Assembly (NCBI GenBank): GCA_963205115.1
Contig: CAUJHV010000032.1
Location: 1-64,000, forward strand
Source: Pseudomonadota bacterium
GTDB taxonomy: Bacteria; Pseudomonadota; Gammaproteobacteria; Burkholderiales; Burkholderiaceae_C
Reading direction: 5' to 3'
Length of the DNA: 64,000 nt
The notes beneath the pieces are model-generated. The model was not told where the DNA came from. It saw nothing but the letters and a program-made list of their open reading frames with translations, and ran no database searches. The translations under genes were made by a program, and so were the position numbers. Position 1 is the stretch's first letter. Every line of letters starts with the position of its first letter. Shown here piece by piece: positions 55,246 to 64,000 of this stretch.

Positions 55246-56880
55246 TCAAGCCGCCGCGGACAGCCATTCGGCGGCGCGCTCGGCAATCATCAGGGTCGGC
55301 GAATTGGTGTTGCCGCTGGTGATGGTGGGCATGATGCTCGCGTCGGCCACGTGCAGGCCGCGCATGCCGCGCACCGCCAGGCGCGGGTCGACCACCGCCG
55401 TCGGGTCGTCGGCACGCCCCATGCGGCAGGTGCCCACCGGGTGGAAGATCGTCGTGCCGATGTCGCCGGACAGCCGCGCCAGGTCCTCGTCGCTCTGGAA
55501 CTGCAGCCCGGGCTTGAGCTCCTTCGGCTTGAAGGGCGCCAGCGCGGCCTGCGACACGATGTGGCGCGTCAGGCGCAGCGATTCGGCGGCGACCAGGCGG
55601 TCTTCGTCGGTGCTCAGGTAGTTGGCCTGGATGCGCGGCGCGGCCGTCGGATCGGCGCTGGCGATGCGCACGTGCCCGCGCGAGCTCGGGTTGAGGTTGC
55701 ACACGCTGGCGGTGAAGGCGTCGAAGCGGTCCAGCGGTTCGCCGAAGGCCGGCAGGCTCAGCGGCTGCACGTGGTACTGAACGTTGGGCCAGGCGCGCTG
55801 CGGCGACGAGCGTGCAAACGCGCCCAGCTGCGAGGGCGACATGCTCATGGGGCCGCTGCGCCGCAGCAGGTATTCGGCGCCGATGCGCATCTTGCCCAGC
55901 AGGCTGTTGGCCAGGTGGTTGAGCGTCAGGCAGCCTTCGATGCCGTAGACGGCGCGGATCTGCAGGTGGTCCTGCAGGTTCTCACCCACGCCCGGCAGCT
56001 CGTGCACCACCGGCAGACCGTGCGACTGCAGCAGCGCGCCCGCGCCGATGCCCGACAGCTGCAGGATCTGCGGCGTGCCCACCGCACCGGCGGCCATCAC
56101 CACGCCGCGCGACGCGCTGGCCTGCAGCGGCGCGCCGCGCAGGCCTTGCCACTCGACGCCGGTGCACACCGGCACGCCGTCCGCGCCGCGCTCGACGATC
56201 AGGCGCCGCACCTGCGCGGCGGTGATCACGCGCAGGTTGGCGCGCTGACGCGCCGGCCGCAGAAAGGCCTTGGACGCATTCCAGCGCACGCCGCTGCGCT
56301 GGTTGACCTCGAAGTAGCCGACGCCTTCGTTGTTGCCGGCGTTGAAATCGCTGGTGGCCGGAATCCCGGCCTGCTGCGCGGCCTGCGCGAAGGCGTCCAG
56401 GATGTCCCAGCGCACGCGCGGGCGCTCGACCCGCCACTCGCCGCCGGCCCCGTGCAGCGGCGTGGAGCCGTTCCAGTGGTCCTCGTGGCGCCGGAAGACC
56501 GGCAGGCACTGCGCCCAGTTCCAGCTGTCGTCACCGGTCAGCGCGGCCCACTGGTCGTAGTCGCGCGACTGCCCGCGCATGTAGATCATGCCGTTGATGC
56601 TGGAACAGCCGCCCAGCACCTTGCCGCGCGGGTAACGCAGCTGGCGGCCGTTGAGCCCGGGGTCCGGCTCGGTATGAAACAACCAGTCGGTGCGCGGGTT
56701 GCCGATGCAATACAGATACCCCACCGGAATGTGGATCCACAGGTAGTCGTCGTTGCCGCCCGCCTCCAGCAACAGCACCCGCCGGCGCGGGTCGGCGCTG
56801 AGCCGATTGGCCAGCAGACAGCCGGCGGTGCCGGCCCCCACGACGATATGGTCGAACTGCAAGTTGGAAGTGGAATTCAT
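55246..56880 (-). CDS. GMC-family oxidoreductase (choline/alcohol dehydrogenase-like)
   Basis: A 544-residue FAD-dependent oxidoreductase. Seen: N-terminal dinucleotide motif [19 protein letters not shown] (about 9-27), the GMC signature [20 protein letters not shown] (about 85-104), the second GMC signature [15 protein letters not shown] (about 260-275), and the C-terminal active-site segment HPVGTCRMG with His (about 470). The final motif [28 protein letters not shown] is complete. ATG 56880 matches the fold start. It is divergent from the RNA-binding protein gene. The substrate could be a primary alcohol or choline; no betaine genes are adjacent. Confidence 0.93.
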   Translation of the reverse strand: MNSTSNLQFDHIVVGAGTAGCLLANRLSADPRRRVLLLEAGGNDDYLWIHIPVGYLYCIGNPRTDWLFHTEPDPGLNGRQLRYPRGKVLGGCSSINGMIYMRGQSRDYDQWAALTGDDSWNWAQCLPVFRRHEDHWNGSTPLHGAGGEWRVERPRVRWDILDAFAQAAQQAGIPATSDFNAGNNEGVGYFEVNQRSGVRWNASKAFLRPARQRANLRVITAAQVRRLIVERGADGVPVCTGVEWQGLRGAPLQASASRGVVMAAGAVGTPQILQLSGIGAGALLQSHGLPVVHELPGVGENLQDHLQIRAVYGIEGCLTLNHLANSLLGKMRIGAEYLLRRSGPMSMSPSQLGAFARSSPQRAWPNVQYHVQPLSLPAFGEPLDRFDAFTASVCNLNPSSRGHVRIASADPTAAPRIQANYLSTDEDRLVAAESLRLTRHIVSQAALAPFKPKELKPGLQFQSDEDLARLSGDIGTTIFHPVGTCRMGRADDPTAVVDPRLAVRGMRGLHVADASIMPTITSGNTNSPTLMIAERAAEWLSAAA

Positions 56881-57078
56881 CGGGTTAGCCCTTGGGCAGC
56901 AAAACAACAGTCGCAACAGAGATACTTTCGCAGCGATTCCAGCAGAAGCACATAATCACCAGTTCGTGTATGGACGCCGCGCCTGTTTGGGTTCACGCTG
57001 GGGAAAGCTGGGTGAATAGCCGGGTAGAAGGTCCACATGTGATCGGCAATTGGTTTTTGTGTCTTTGAGGGCTTCCCC

Positions 57079-57669
57079 GTGGGAAACAAACTGTACGTTG
57101 GCAATCTGGCCTATTCCGTTCGTGACGAGTCGCTGCAACAGGCGTTCTCGGCATTTGGCTCCGTGACCTCGGCCAAGGTCATGATGGACCGTGAGACCGG
57201 CCGCTCGAAGGGCTTCGGCTTCGTCGAGATGGGCTCTGACGCCGAGGCACAGGCCGCCATCAACGGCATGAATGGCCAGGCGCTGGAAGGCCGTGCCATC
57301 GTCGTGAACGAAGCGCGTCCGCGTGAAGAGCGTCCGGGCGGCTTTGGCGGCGGCGGCGGCAGCCGTGGCGGCTATGGTGGTGGCGGCAGCAGCGGTGGTG
57401 GCGGCGGCTACGGTGGTGGTGGCGGCGGTGGCGGTTACGGCGGCGGCGGTCGCAGCCCGTACGGCGGCGGCGGCGGCGGTGGCCGTGGCGGCTACGGTGG
57501 TGGCGGCAGCAGCGGTGGTGGTGGCGGCGGCGGTTATGGCGGTGGCGGCGGCAGTGGTGGTCGCGGCGGCTATGGCGGCGGCGGTGGCGGCGGCAGCCGT
57601 GGCGGTTACGGCGGCAGCGACCGCGGTGGCCGTGGCGGCTACGGCGGCGGCAGCGACGGCGGCTACTGA
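57079..57669 (+). CDS. Glycine-rich RRM RNA-binding protein
   Basis: A 196-residue protein: one RRM domain (1-82) followed by a Gly-rich tail. Seen: RNP2 LYVGNLA (about 4-10), RNP1 KGFGFVEM (about 44-51), then more than 100 residues made mainly of GGYGGGG-type repeats with scattered Arg and Ser. Such proteins resemble cyanobacterial and plant cold-induced RNA chaperones and occur in many Burkholderiales. Start is GTG with GAGGG about 8 bases upstream. The roughly 200-bp leader is less GC-rich than the surroundings and may be a long 5' untranslated region, as in cold-shock genes. A clear intrinsic terminator follows. Confidence 0.92.
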   Translation: MGNKLYVGNLAYSVRDESLQQAFSAFGSVTSAKVMMDRETGRSKGFGFVEMGSDAEAQAAINGMNGQALEGRAIVVNEARPREERPGGFGGGGGSRGGYGGGGSSGGGGGYGGGGGGGGYGGGGRSPYGGGGGGGRGGYGGGGSSGGGGGGGYGGGGGSGGRGGYGGGGGGGSRGGYGGSDRGGRGGYGGGSDGGY

Positions 57670-57702
57670 TCCCCGTTCCTGCCCACGGCGGCAGGTCGAA
57701 AC

Positions 57703-57728
57703 AAGGCGGTGCATGGCACCGCCTTTTT
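57703..57728 (+). terminator. Intrinsic terminator of the RNA-binding protein gene
   Basis: GGCGGTGC (57705-57712) and GCACCGCC (57716-57723) pair perfectly around ATG and are followed by TTTTT, about 35 bp behind the stop codon. An A-rich start (AA at 57703) extends the stem with the Ts. Confidence 0.9.
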
Positions 57729-57859
57729 CATTTCCGCGTTACAGGTAGCTGGGGCCGGTCGACGGACGGGCGATGCGGCCCGCGCGCGGCGGATTCGTGG
57801 GTGCAGCGACCCGCGCGGAATCGCGATTCCGCGGTCGCGCCGTCCCCGCGGAGCTGCGC

Positions 57860-58669
57860 CTATTCCCCGCGCCGGGGCTTGCGCCCGCGCCCGGCGAACA
57901 GTGCATCGAACCAGGCGTTAGGCAAGGCGCGCATGAGTTTGGCCACCAGCCCCATCTGCCACGGAATGACGCGGTAACTGGCGCCGGCGTCGATGGCTGC
58001 GACAGCCCGCGCGGCAAACGTCGCCGCCGGCATCAGGAACGGCATCGGGTATGGATTGCGCGCCGTCAGCGGCGTGGCGATATACCCCGGCAGCAGCGTC
58101 ACGACACGCACGCCGCTGCCGCGACATTCCCCGCGCAGGCTCTCGCAATACGCCACGACGGCCGCCTTGCTCGCGCAATACGCGCCATGCCCGGGCAGGC
58201 CGCGAATGGCCGCGACGCTGGCGATGCCGACCAGCGCGCCACTGCCTCGCCGACGCACGGCATCGACAAAGGGATGGAAGGTCGCGGCCAGGCCGATGTT
58301 GTTGGTCGCCAGCGTGTCCTGCAGCACCTTCAGGTCCTCGCGCTGCGCGGTGTCCATGCCCACGCTGATGCCCGCATTGGCGATCACCACGTCGGGCAGG
58401 CCCTGCGACGCGATGCAGCGCTGACCGGCGGCCACGATGTCATCGACCTGCGACACATCGGCCGCGTAGACCTGCACACGGTCTGCCGCCAGGCCCTGCG
58501 CTCGCGCCCAGGCTTCGACTTCCCCGGTGCGCCGCGCCACCAGCGCCAGCCGCCAGCCGCGCGCGGCGTAGACCGCCGCCAGCGCCTGCCCGATGCCCGA
58601 GGAGGCCCCGGTGATGAACACCAGCGGCGAGGCGCCGGACGCGGATGCAGGGGTCGGGCTCATGCGCAT
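57860..58669 (-). CDS. Short-chain dehydrogenase/reductase
   Basis: A 269-residue SDR. Seen: cofactor motif FITGASSGIGQAL (TGxxxGIG, about 18-30), the NAG motif IANAGIS (about 96), the catalytic Ser in GIASVAA and YxxxK as YCASK (about 163-167). A small C-terminal extension is Arg-rich. ATG 58669 overlaps the lptC stop by one base (TGATG), so it is the last gene of the kdsD-kdsC-lptC unit; 58663 is an alternative start. In related genomes lptA and lptB usually follow lptC, so this SDR takes their place. Substrate unknown. Confidence 0.88.
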   Translation of the reverse strand: MRMSPTPASASGASPLVFITGASSGIGQALAAVYAARGWRLALVARRTGEVEAWARAQGLAADRVQVYAADVSQVDDIVAAGQRCIASQGLPDVVIANAGISVGMDTAQREDLKVLQDTLATNNIGLAATFHPFVDAVRRRGSGALVGIASVAAIRGLPGHGAYCASKAAVVAYCESLRGECRGSGVRVVTLLPGYIATPLTARNPYPMPFLMPAATFAARAVAAIDAGASYRVIPWQMGLVAKLMRALPNAWFDALFAGRGRKPRRGE

Positions 58670-59367
58670 CACCTCGGCAGGGATTGCGGCTGCAGTTCGG
58701 CGCGCACGGGCGGCTTGAGCTCGAGCTGCGCGTTCTTGTGGTCGTAGACCAGGCCGCCGGCACGCATGATGTTCGGCCCCACCCGGACACGCACCGGCTT
58801 GTCGGTGACCACGCGTTCGGACTCGGTGAACAGCTGCAGGTATTCGCTGTCGATCTCCACCGGCTGGCCCGCGGCCGTGCGGGTGCGGATCTGCGCGCCA
58901 CCCATCAGCTGCACCTCGCTGGCCTTGCTGTTGGAGATGGCCTTGCGCGCGGTGGCCAGCGTGGGCCGGCCCGAGGGCGCTTCGGCCGTGAGATGCAGTT
59001 CTTCGATCTCGATGCGGTCGTTCTGCGGGTAGTGGTGCAGCTGCTTGCCCTGCAGCGTGACCTGCAGGCGACCGTCCGGGCCGAAGCGCTGCAGCGAAAA
59101 GCCGCGCATCGTGTAGTCCGGCTCGCCGCTGGCCGGCCGGGCCTGCCGCTCGGGCTGCGGCTGCGGTGAGTTTTTCACCAGCCACCAGCTGCCCAGGGCC
59201 AGCAGCACCATCAGCAGCAGCGGCAGGTAGGCGGTCAGGGCGTCACGCAACCGGTCAGCCAGGCGCTGGCGTACCCGCGGGCCGGGTCCGCGCGGCGGCT
59301 CGGTGCCCAGCCGGATCGGCACCTCCGGCAGATCCGGCAGGTTCAGTTCGATGCCGGCGGCGGCCAT
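58669..59367 (-). CDS. lptC: LPS transport protein LptC
   Basis: A 232-residue inner-membrane-anchored periplasmic protein that passes LPS from LptBFG to LptA. Seen: a basic N-terminal region, one membrane helix (AYLPLLLMVLLALGSWWLV, about 46-64) and a beta-jellyroll domain (about 80-220) with PDYTMRGFSLQRFGPDGRLQVTLQG split over 85-110 and LATARKAISNSKASEVQLMGGAQ in pieces. The stop overlaps the SDR start and the gene follows kdsC by 4 bp. lptA, lptB and rpoN, which follow in most Burkholderiales, are not next to it here. Confidence 0.88.
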   Translation of the reverse strand: MAAAGIELNLPDLPEVPIRLGTEPPRGPGPRVRQRLADRLRDALTAYLPLLLMVLLALGSWWLVKNSPQPQPERQARPASGEPDYTMRGFSLQRFGPDGRLQVTLQGKQLHHYPQNDRIEIEELHLTAEAPSGRPTLATARKAISNSKASEVQLMGGAQIRTRTAAGQPVEIDSEYLQLFTESERVVTDKPVRVRVGPNIMRAGGLVYDHKNAQLELKPPVRAELQPQSLPR

Positions 59368-59371
59368 CGCC

Positions 59372-59941
59372 TCAGCGGCCGTCCAGCGTGTGCAGGGCGC
59401 TGTCCAGCATCGCCCCGTACCGCCCGCAGGCCATCAGCAGCAGGTCGCAGAATTCGCGTGCGGCGCCACGCCCGCCAGGGGCAGACGTCACGTGGTGGGC
59501 CACGGCCAGTACCTCGGCATGGGCATTCGGCGGTGCCACGGCCAGACCGGCGCGCGTGAGCAGCGGCAGGTCGGGCCAGTCGTCGCCGATGGCCGCGCAA
59601 TCCGACCAGTCCACCTGCAGTGCCGCCATGACCTGCTGCGCAGCCGTCAGCTTGTCGGCGATGCCGAACAGCGTGTGCCGCAGGCCCAGGTCGCCCAGTC
59701 GACGCCGCACGGCCGGCGAGTCCCGGCCGGTGATGACCACCGGTTCGATACCGGCGGTCATCAGCAGCTTCAGGCCGTGGCCGTCGAGCACGTGGAAGGC
59801 CTTGAAGCTTTCGCCGTCTTCACCGATGTACAGGCTGCCGTCGGTCAGCACGCCGTCGACGTCGATGAAGGCGCAGCGCATGCCCAGGCCACGGCCTTGT
59901 GCACGCAGCAGCAGTTCGGCAGGAAAGCGCAGGGCGGACAT
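59372..59941 (-). CDS. kdsC: 3-deoxy-D-manno-octulosonate 8-phosphate phosphatase
   Basis: A 189-residue HAD-family phosphatase that makes Kdo from Kdo 8-phosphate for lipopolysaccharide. Seen: motif 1 FIDVDGVLTDG (about 25-35, nucleophile Asp27), the KdsC block FHVLDGHGLKLL, motif 2 VVITGRDS and motif 4 AIGDDWPDLPLL. The protein is of family length and has no cap domain insertion. It lies between kdsD (5 bp) and lptC (4 bp) in one operon. Confidence 0.93.
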   Translation of the reverse strand: MSALRFPAELLLRAQGRGLGMRCAFIDVDGVLTDGSLYIGEDGESFKAFHVLDGHGLKLLMTAGIEPVVITGRDSPAVRRRLGDLGLRHTLFGIADKLTAAQQVMAALQVDWSDCAAIGDDWPDLPLLTRAGLAVAPPNAHAEVLAVAHHVTSAPGGRGAAREFCDLLLMACGRYGAMLDSALHTLDGR

Positions 59942-59946
59942 GGCGG

Positions 59947-60966
59947 TCAGATCACCTTGGCGCGCATCAGGTCGTTGCTGTTGAGTGCGCCGATCAGGCG
60001 GTCGTCGGCATCCACCACCAGCACGCTGGTGATGCGGTGCTGTTCCATCAGCGTGGCGGCTTCGACGGCCAGCGCATCGGGCCGGATGCGCTGCGGCGAG
60101 CGGTGCATGACATCGGCCGCGCGCAGCGACAGCAGGTCGGCACCGCGTTCGATCAACCGGCGCAGGTCGCCGTCGGTGAAGATGCCCTGCACGCGGCCAT
60201 CGTCGCCCGTCACGGCTGTGAAGCCCAGGCCGCCGCGGCTCATCTCGCGCAGCAGCGCGGGCATCGGCACCTGCGGGCCCACGCGCGGCAGTGCCTCGCC
60301 GCTGCGCATGAGGTCGTGCACGTGCATCAGCAGCTTGCGGCCCAGCGAGCCACCCGGATGCGAGCGCGCGAAGTCTTCTTCGACGAAGCCACGCGCGTCC
60401 AGCAGTGCCACGGCCAGCGCATCGCCCAGGGCCATCTGCGCCGTGGTGCTGGCCGTCGGGGCCAGGTTCATCGGGCAGGCTTCCTGGTCGACGCCGCTGT
60501 CCAGCACCAGGTCGGCGTGGCGCGCGAGGGTCGAGTCAGGCCGGCCGGTCATCGCCACCACCGTGACGCCCAGCCGCCGCATCGCCGGCAGGATGGCCGC
60601 GATCTCGTCGCTCTCGCCGCTGTTGGAGATGGCCAGCACGACGTCACCGGCCGTGACCATGCCCAGGTCGCCGTGGCTGGCTTCGGCCGGGTGCACGAAG
60701 AAGGCCGGCGTCCCGGTGGAAGCCAGGGTCGCCGCGATCTTGCGGCCCACGTGCCCGCTCTTGCCCATGCCCATGACCACCGTGCGGCCGCGGCAGGCCA
60801 GCATGCGTTCGACCGCCTGCGTGAAGCCGCTGCCCTGGCGCGCAGCCAGCGCCTGCAAGGCCTGCGCCTCGATGGCGATGGTGCCGGCGGCCAGTGCCAG
60901 CGCCCGCTCGGGGCTGAAGCGGCCGGGTGCGCCGGGCAAGGGCATCGAAGGAGGCGAAGGGCTCAC
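59947..60966 (-). CDS. kdsD: D-arabinose 5-phosphate isomerase
   Basis: A 339-residue isomerase converting ribulose 5-phosphate to arabinose 5-phosphate for Kdo synthesis. Seen: SIS domain with VVMGMGKSGHVGRKIAATL (about 63-81), HPAEASHGDLGMV and SNSGESDEI, then two CBS domains (about 215-270 and 280-335). It is the first gene of the operon with kdsC and lptC. It is divergent from the antiporter gene with a roughly 165-bp spacer. Confidence 0.94.
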   Translation of the reverse strand: MSPSPPSMPLPGAPGRFSPERALALAAGTIAIEAQALQALAARQGSGFTQAVERMLACRGRTVVMGMGKSGHVGRKIAATLASTGTPAFFVHPAEASHGDLGMVTAGDVVLAISNSGESDEIAAILPAMRRLGVTVVAMTGRPDSTLARHADLVLDSGVDQEACPMNLAPTASTTAQMALGDALAVALLDARGFVEEDFARSHPGGSLGRKLLMHVHDLMRSGEALPRVGPQVPMPALLREMSRGGLGFTAVTGDDGRVQGIFTDGDLRRLIERGADLLSLRAADVMHRSPQRIRPDALAVEAATLMEQHRITSVLVVDADDRLIGALNSNDLMRAKVI

Positions 60967-61133
60967 GCGTGCGGACTCGAAGGGCCGTCTCGGATGAGGC
61001 GGGTGCTGCAGCCTGCGCCTGGATGCGGCGCGGCCGGGCCGTCACCGTGGCACGGCGGGGCTGGGCCGGCCGCGGGCGCCGGTACGATCGGGCATTCTAG
61101 GAGCGCCATCTTTACAGCGTCCCGGTCCCTGTC

Positions 61134-63134
61134 TTGGCTACCACTCTCGAACTCGTCCTGCTGTACCTGATCGCCGCCGTGCTGGGGGTGGTGACCTTCC
61201 GGTTCATGAAGCTGCCCCCGATGCTGGGCTACCTGGTGGTGGGCGTGCTGATCGGACCGAATGCCCTGGCGCTGGCCAAGGACAGTGCCGGCGTGCGCCA
61301 CCTGGCCGAATTCGGCGTGGTCTTCCTGATGTTCGTGCTGGGCCTGGAATTCAACCTGCCCAAGCTGCGCAGCATGCGCACGCTGGTCTTCGGGCTGGGC
61401 CTGTCGCAGGTGGTGCTGACGGTCATCGGCGCGGTGCTCGGCCACTTCCTGCTGGACTGGGTGTTTTCCTTCACGAGTCGGCCCTGGGAGCTCGGCTGGC
61501 AGGGCGCGATCGTGCTGGGCGGCGCGATCGCGATGTCCAGCACCGCCATCGTGGTCAAGCTGATGGCCGAGCGGCTGGAGATCGACAGCGAACACGGCAA
61601 GCGCGTGCTGGGCATCCTGCTGTTCCAGGACCTCGCGGTGGTGCCGCTGCTGGTGCTGATTCCCGCGCTGGGCCAAAGCGGCGGCGAACTGATGAGCGCG
61701 CTGGCCTTCGCCACGCTGAAGGCCATCGCCTTGTTGACCGTGCTGCTGGTCGGCGGCCAGAAGGTCATGCGCTGGTGGCTGACCCTCGTGGCGCGGCGCA
61801 AGAGCGAAGAGCTCTTCATGCTGAACCTGCTGCTGATCACGCTGGGCCTGGCCTGGCTGACGGAGCAGGCGGGCCTGTCGCTGGCGCTGGGCGCCTTCGT
61901 GGCCGGCATGCTGGTGGCCGAGACCGAATACAAGCACCAGGTGGAAACCGACATCCGCCCGTTCCACGACGTGCTGCTGGGCCTGTTCTTCATCACCATC
62001 GGCATGAAGCTGGACTGGCGGCCGGTGATCGACCAATGGCTGCTGGTGCTGCTGCTGACGACCCTGCCGGTCATCGCCAAGGCCGCACTCGTCGCCGCGC
62101 TGGCCTGGATCTTCCGCACCACGCCGGGCGTGGCGGTGCGCACCGGCCTGTATCTCGCGCAGGCCGGCGAATTCGGCTTCGTGCTGCTGACGCTGGGTGC
62201 GGAGCAGGGCCTGATCGCGCCCGTGTGGATGAGCCCGGTGCTGGCCAGCATGGTGCTGTCGATGCTGGCCACGCCCTTCCTCATCATGTACAGCGACGCC
62301 ATCGTCAACCGGCTGGTGTCCAGCGACTGGCTGCTGCAATCGGTGGCGCTGACGAGCATCGCGAAGAAGTCCATCGCCACGCAGGGCCACGTCATCATCT
62401 GCGGCTACGGGCGCAGCGGCCAGAACCTGGCGCGGCTGTTGGACAAGGAGCGCATCCCCTACATGGCGCTGGACCTGGACCCGGACCGCGTGCGCATGGC
62501 TGCCGCCGCGGGCCAGAGCGTGGTCTTCGGCGATGCCGCACGGGCGCAGAGCCTGATGGCCGCCGGCCTGGCGCGCGCCGCCGCTGTGGTGGTGAGTTAT
62601 CCCGATACGGCCTCGGCGATGCGCATCCTCGGCCACGTGCAGGCGCATGCACCGAAGGTGCCGGTGGTCGTGCGCACGGTGGACGACACCGACCTGGACA
62701 AGCTGCGCGCGGCCGGCGCCACGGAAGTCGTGCCCGAGGCCATCGAAGGCAGCCTGATGCTCGCCGGCCATGCGCTGGCGCTGGTGGGCGTGCCGATGCA
62801 GCGCGTGGTGCGCATCACGCGCGATGCGCGCGACGCCCGCTACGGCCTGCTGCGCGGCTATTTCCACGGCGCCGACGACGACACCGTGGACGAGCTGCAG
62901 CAGGCGCGGCTGCTCAGCGTGAGCCTGCCCACGGCCGGCCATTGCGTGGGCCAGAGCCTGGCACAGCTGGCGATGCACGCCATCGGCGTGCAGGTGGTCT
63001 CGGTGCGCCGCCACAGCGGCGGGGTGGTGGATGCCAGCGACGAGCTCCTGCTCGGTGGCGGCGACACGCTGGTGCTGTCGGGCACACCCGAAGCGCTGGC
63101 GCTGGCCGAGGCCAAGCTGCTGGGCGCACGCTGA
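61134..63134 (+). CDS. CPA2-family potassium/proton antiporter with TrkA-N domain (KefB/KefC-like)
   Basis: A 666-residue inner-membrane antiporter. Seen: about 12 hydrophobic helices in the first 400 residues (LGYLVVGVLIGPNALAL, HLAEFGVVFLMFVLGLEF), the FFITIGMKLDW segment, then a TrkA-N NAD-binding domain (about 418-540; HVIICGYGRSGQNLARLL) and a TrkA-C domain (about 570-660). Start is TTG at 61134, the only start just before the first helix; a good Shine-Dalgarno (AGGAG at 61109-61113) is about 20 bases away, too far, so the start is not secure. No KefF/KefG partner is adjacent. It probably protects cytoplasmic pH or responds to electrophiles. Confidence 0.9.
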   Translation: MATTLELVLLYLIAAVLGVVTFRFMKLPPMLGYLVVGVLIGPNALALAKDSAGVRHLAEFGVVFLMFVLGLEFNLPKLRSMRTLVFGLGLSQVVLTVIGAVLGHFLLDWVFSFTSRPWELGWQGAIVLGGAIAMSSTAIVVKLMAERLEIDSEHGKRVLGILLFQDLAVVPLLVLIPALGQSGGELMSALAFATLKAIALLTVLLVGGQKVMRWWLTLVARRKSEELFMLNLLLITLGLAWLTEQAGLSLALGAFVAGMLVAETEYKHQVETDIRPFHDVLLGLFFITIGMKLDWRPVIDQWLLVLLLTTLPVIAKAALVAALAWIFRTTPGVAVRTGLYLAQAGEFGFVLLTLGAEQGLIAPVWMSPVLASMVLSMLATPFLIMYSDAIVNRLVSSDWLLQSVALTSIAKKSIATQGHVIICGYGRSGQNLARLLDKERIPYMALDLDPDRVRMAAAAGQSVVFGDAARAQSLMAAGLARAAAVVVSYPDTASAMRILGHVQAHAPKVPVVVRTVDDTDLDKLRAAGATEVVPEAIEGSLMLAGHALALVGVPMQRVVRITRDARDARYGLLRGYFHGADDDTVDELQQARLLSVSLPTAGHCVGQSLAQLAMHAIGVQVVSVRRHSGGVVDASDELLLGGGDTLVLSGTPEALALAEAKLLGAR

Positions 63135-63176
63135 AGGGCTGCGCGGGCGGTGCCGGCGCGGACTACCATCGCGGCC

Positions 63177-63755
63177 ATGTCAGCCGATCGCCCGGGCACG
63201 CCACCCGAACTCACCGCCGATCCGGCGGCCTACATCCGTCACCACGTGCGCACCGTGCCCAACTGGCCGGCACCGGGTGTGATGTTCCGTGACATCACGC
63301 CGCTGCTGTCCAACCCGCGTGTCTTCCGCGTGCTGATCGACCAGTTCGTGCACCGCTACTTCAGCCCGCGGCCGGACGCGATCGCCGGCCTGGACGCACG
63401 CGGCTTCATCATCGGCAGCGTGCTGGCCTACGAGCTGGGCGTGGGCTTCGTGCCCATCCGCAAGAAGGGCAAGCTGCCCTTCACGACCGTCGAGGAAAGC
63501 TACGAGCTCGAATACGGCAGCGCGACGGTGGAGATGCATACAGACGCCGTCAAGGCCGGCGACCGCGTCGTGCTGATAGACGACCTGATCGCCACTGGCG
63601 GCACGATGATGGCGGGCCGGCGGCTGTTGGAGCGGCTGGGCGCACAGGTCATCGAAGGCGCGGCGATCGTCGATCTGCCCGAGCTGGGTGGGTCGAAGCG
63701 CCTGCGCGACAGCGGGCTGCAGCTGTTCACGCTCGTGGATTTCGAGGGCCACTGA
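63177..63755 (+). CDS. apt: Adenine phosphoribosyltransferase
   Basis: A 192-residue enzyme of purine salvage, converting adenine and PRPP to AMP. Seen: [21 protein letters not shown] near the N terminus (residues 22-42), the [29 protein letters not shown] block in pieces (about 75-104), and the PRPP motif [14 protein letters not shown] (about 130-143). The upstream in-frame start at 63150 would add nine residues; [13 protein letters not shown] is preferred. It follows the antiporter by about 40 bp and may be cotranscribed. Confidence 0.95.
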   Translation: MSADRPGTPPELTADPAAYIRHHVRTVPNWPAPGVMFRDITPLLSNPRVFRVLIDQFVHRYFSPRPDAIAGLDARGFIIGSVLAYELGVGFVPIRKKGKLPFTTVEESYELEYGSATVEMHTDAVKAGDRVVLIDDLIATGGTMMAGRRLLERLGAQVIEGAAIVDLPELGGSKRLRDSGLQLFTLVDFEGH

Positions 63756-63878
63756 GGCCTTTGCGGCAGTTGAGGCCATTGGGGCCGCTACGACCTCGCG
63801 CGCGGTAGCGCGCGGTGCGGTCGCGGCAGCCCGCGGCGACCAGCTCCATCCACGCCAGCGGCCGCTGCGGCCGTCAGC

Positions 63879-64000
63879 TCACTTTCCGATGCAGAACCGG
63901 CTGAAGATCTCGCCCAGCAGATCATCGGGCGTGAAGTGCCCCGTGATCTCGCCCAGGGCCTCGTGCGCCAGGCGCAGTTCTTCGGCCAGCAGCTCCAGCT
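63879..64000 (-). CDS. mnmE: tRNA modification GTPase MnmE, C-terminal end (cut by window edge)
   Basis: On the minus strand the last 122 bp give the end of Mnm[18 protein letters not shown], then [17 protein letters not shown] and TGA. The terminal FCIGK with its conserved Cys is diagnostic. MnmE with MnmG makes the 5-carboxymethylaminomethyl modification of wobble uridine. It is convergent with apt, with about 120 bp between stops in which no gene or clear terminator is seen. Confidence 0.93.
   Translation of the reverse strand, partial: LELLAEELRLAHEALGEITGHFTPDDLLGEIFSRFCIGK

Overview
The window is a GC-rich bacterial chromosome segment, most consistent with Burkholderiales (Comamonadaceae/Sphaerotilaceae-like). 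Four things point there: the gatAB, DUF4124, pyrE and exoA order at the left edge; the kdsD-kdsC-lptC block and mnmE end at the right edge; two Bug-type (tripartite tricarboxylate family) binding proteins; and GC-rich intergenic repeats of a kind I associate with comamonads. Coding density is high. I saw no tRNA, rRNA, insertion sequence, prophage or CRISPR array.

Layout. 1-5.1 kb: housekeeping (gatA end, gatB, DUF4124 protein, pyrE divergent from exoA, alpha/beta hydrolase). 5.1-7.5 kb: PaiB-like protein and a divergent argO/argP-type pair. 7.5-11.4 kb: a sigma-54 activator facing an unlinked Rieske protein and ccoG, the latter two preceded by nearly identical -24/-12 promoter-like elements. 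11.4-20.4 kb: an unknown protein paired with a WYL regulator across a perfect inverted repeat, a cytoplasmic TPR histidine kinase, a Do-family protease, a small exported protein and a QseBC-like two-component system. 20.5-25.9 kb: an accessory catabolic set (ornithine cyclodeaminase-like, LysR, Bug protein, amidase, Lrp). 26-29.9 kb: MBL-fold hydrolase, LuxR and Crp regulators, M48 protease, trxC. 29.9-48.4 kb: a BvgS-like hybrid kinase, four tandem family-5 solute-binding proteins, a divergent Opp-type permease/ATPase operon and a TonB receptor. 47.5-52.4 kb: a complete spermidine/iron/phosphonate-type ABC importer in one operon with a class III phosphodiesterase. 52.8-57.7 kb: second Bug protein, HDOD protein, a possible non-coding RNA, GMC oxidoreductase and a glycine-rich RNA-binding protein. 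57.8-64 kb: SDR, lptC, kdsC, kdsD, a CPA2 antiporter, apt and the 3' end of mnmE.

Most notable. First, two unrelated operon junctions carry tandem repeats (3 x 62 bp and 2 x 83 bp). Every unit is itself a mini-ORF with a Shine-Dalgarno-like sequence placed exactly for the next start codon, so the repeats form chains of apparently coupled mini-ORFs ending at the next real gene. Second, the sigma-54 activator, second Rieske protein and CcoG look like a small respiratory regulon. Third, four paralogous peptide-type binding proteins sit beside a single Opp transporter. All functional links are inferred from sequence and context.
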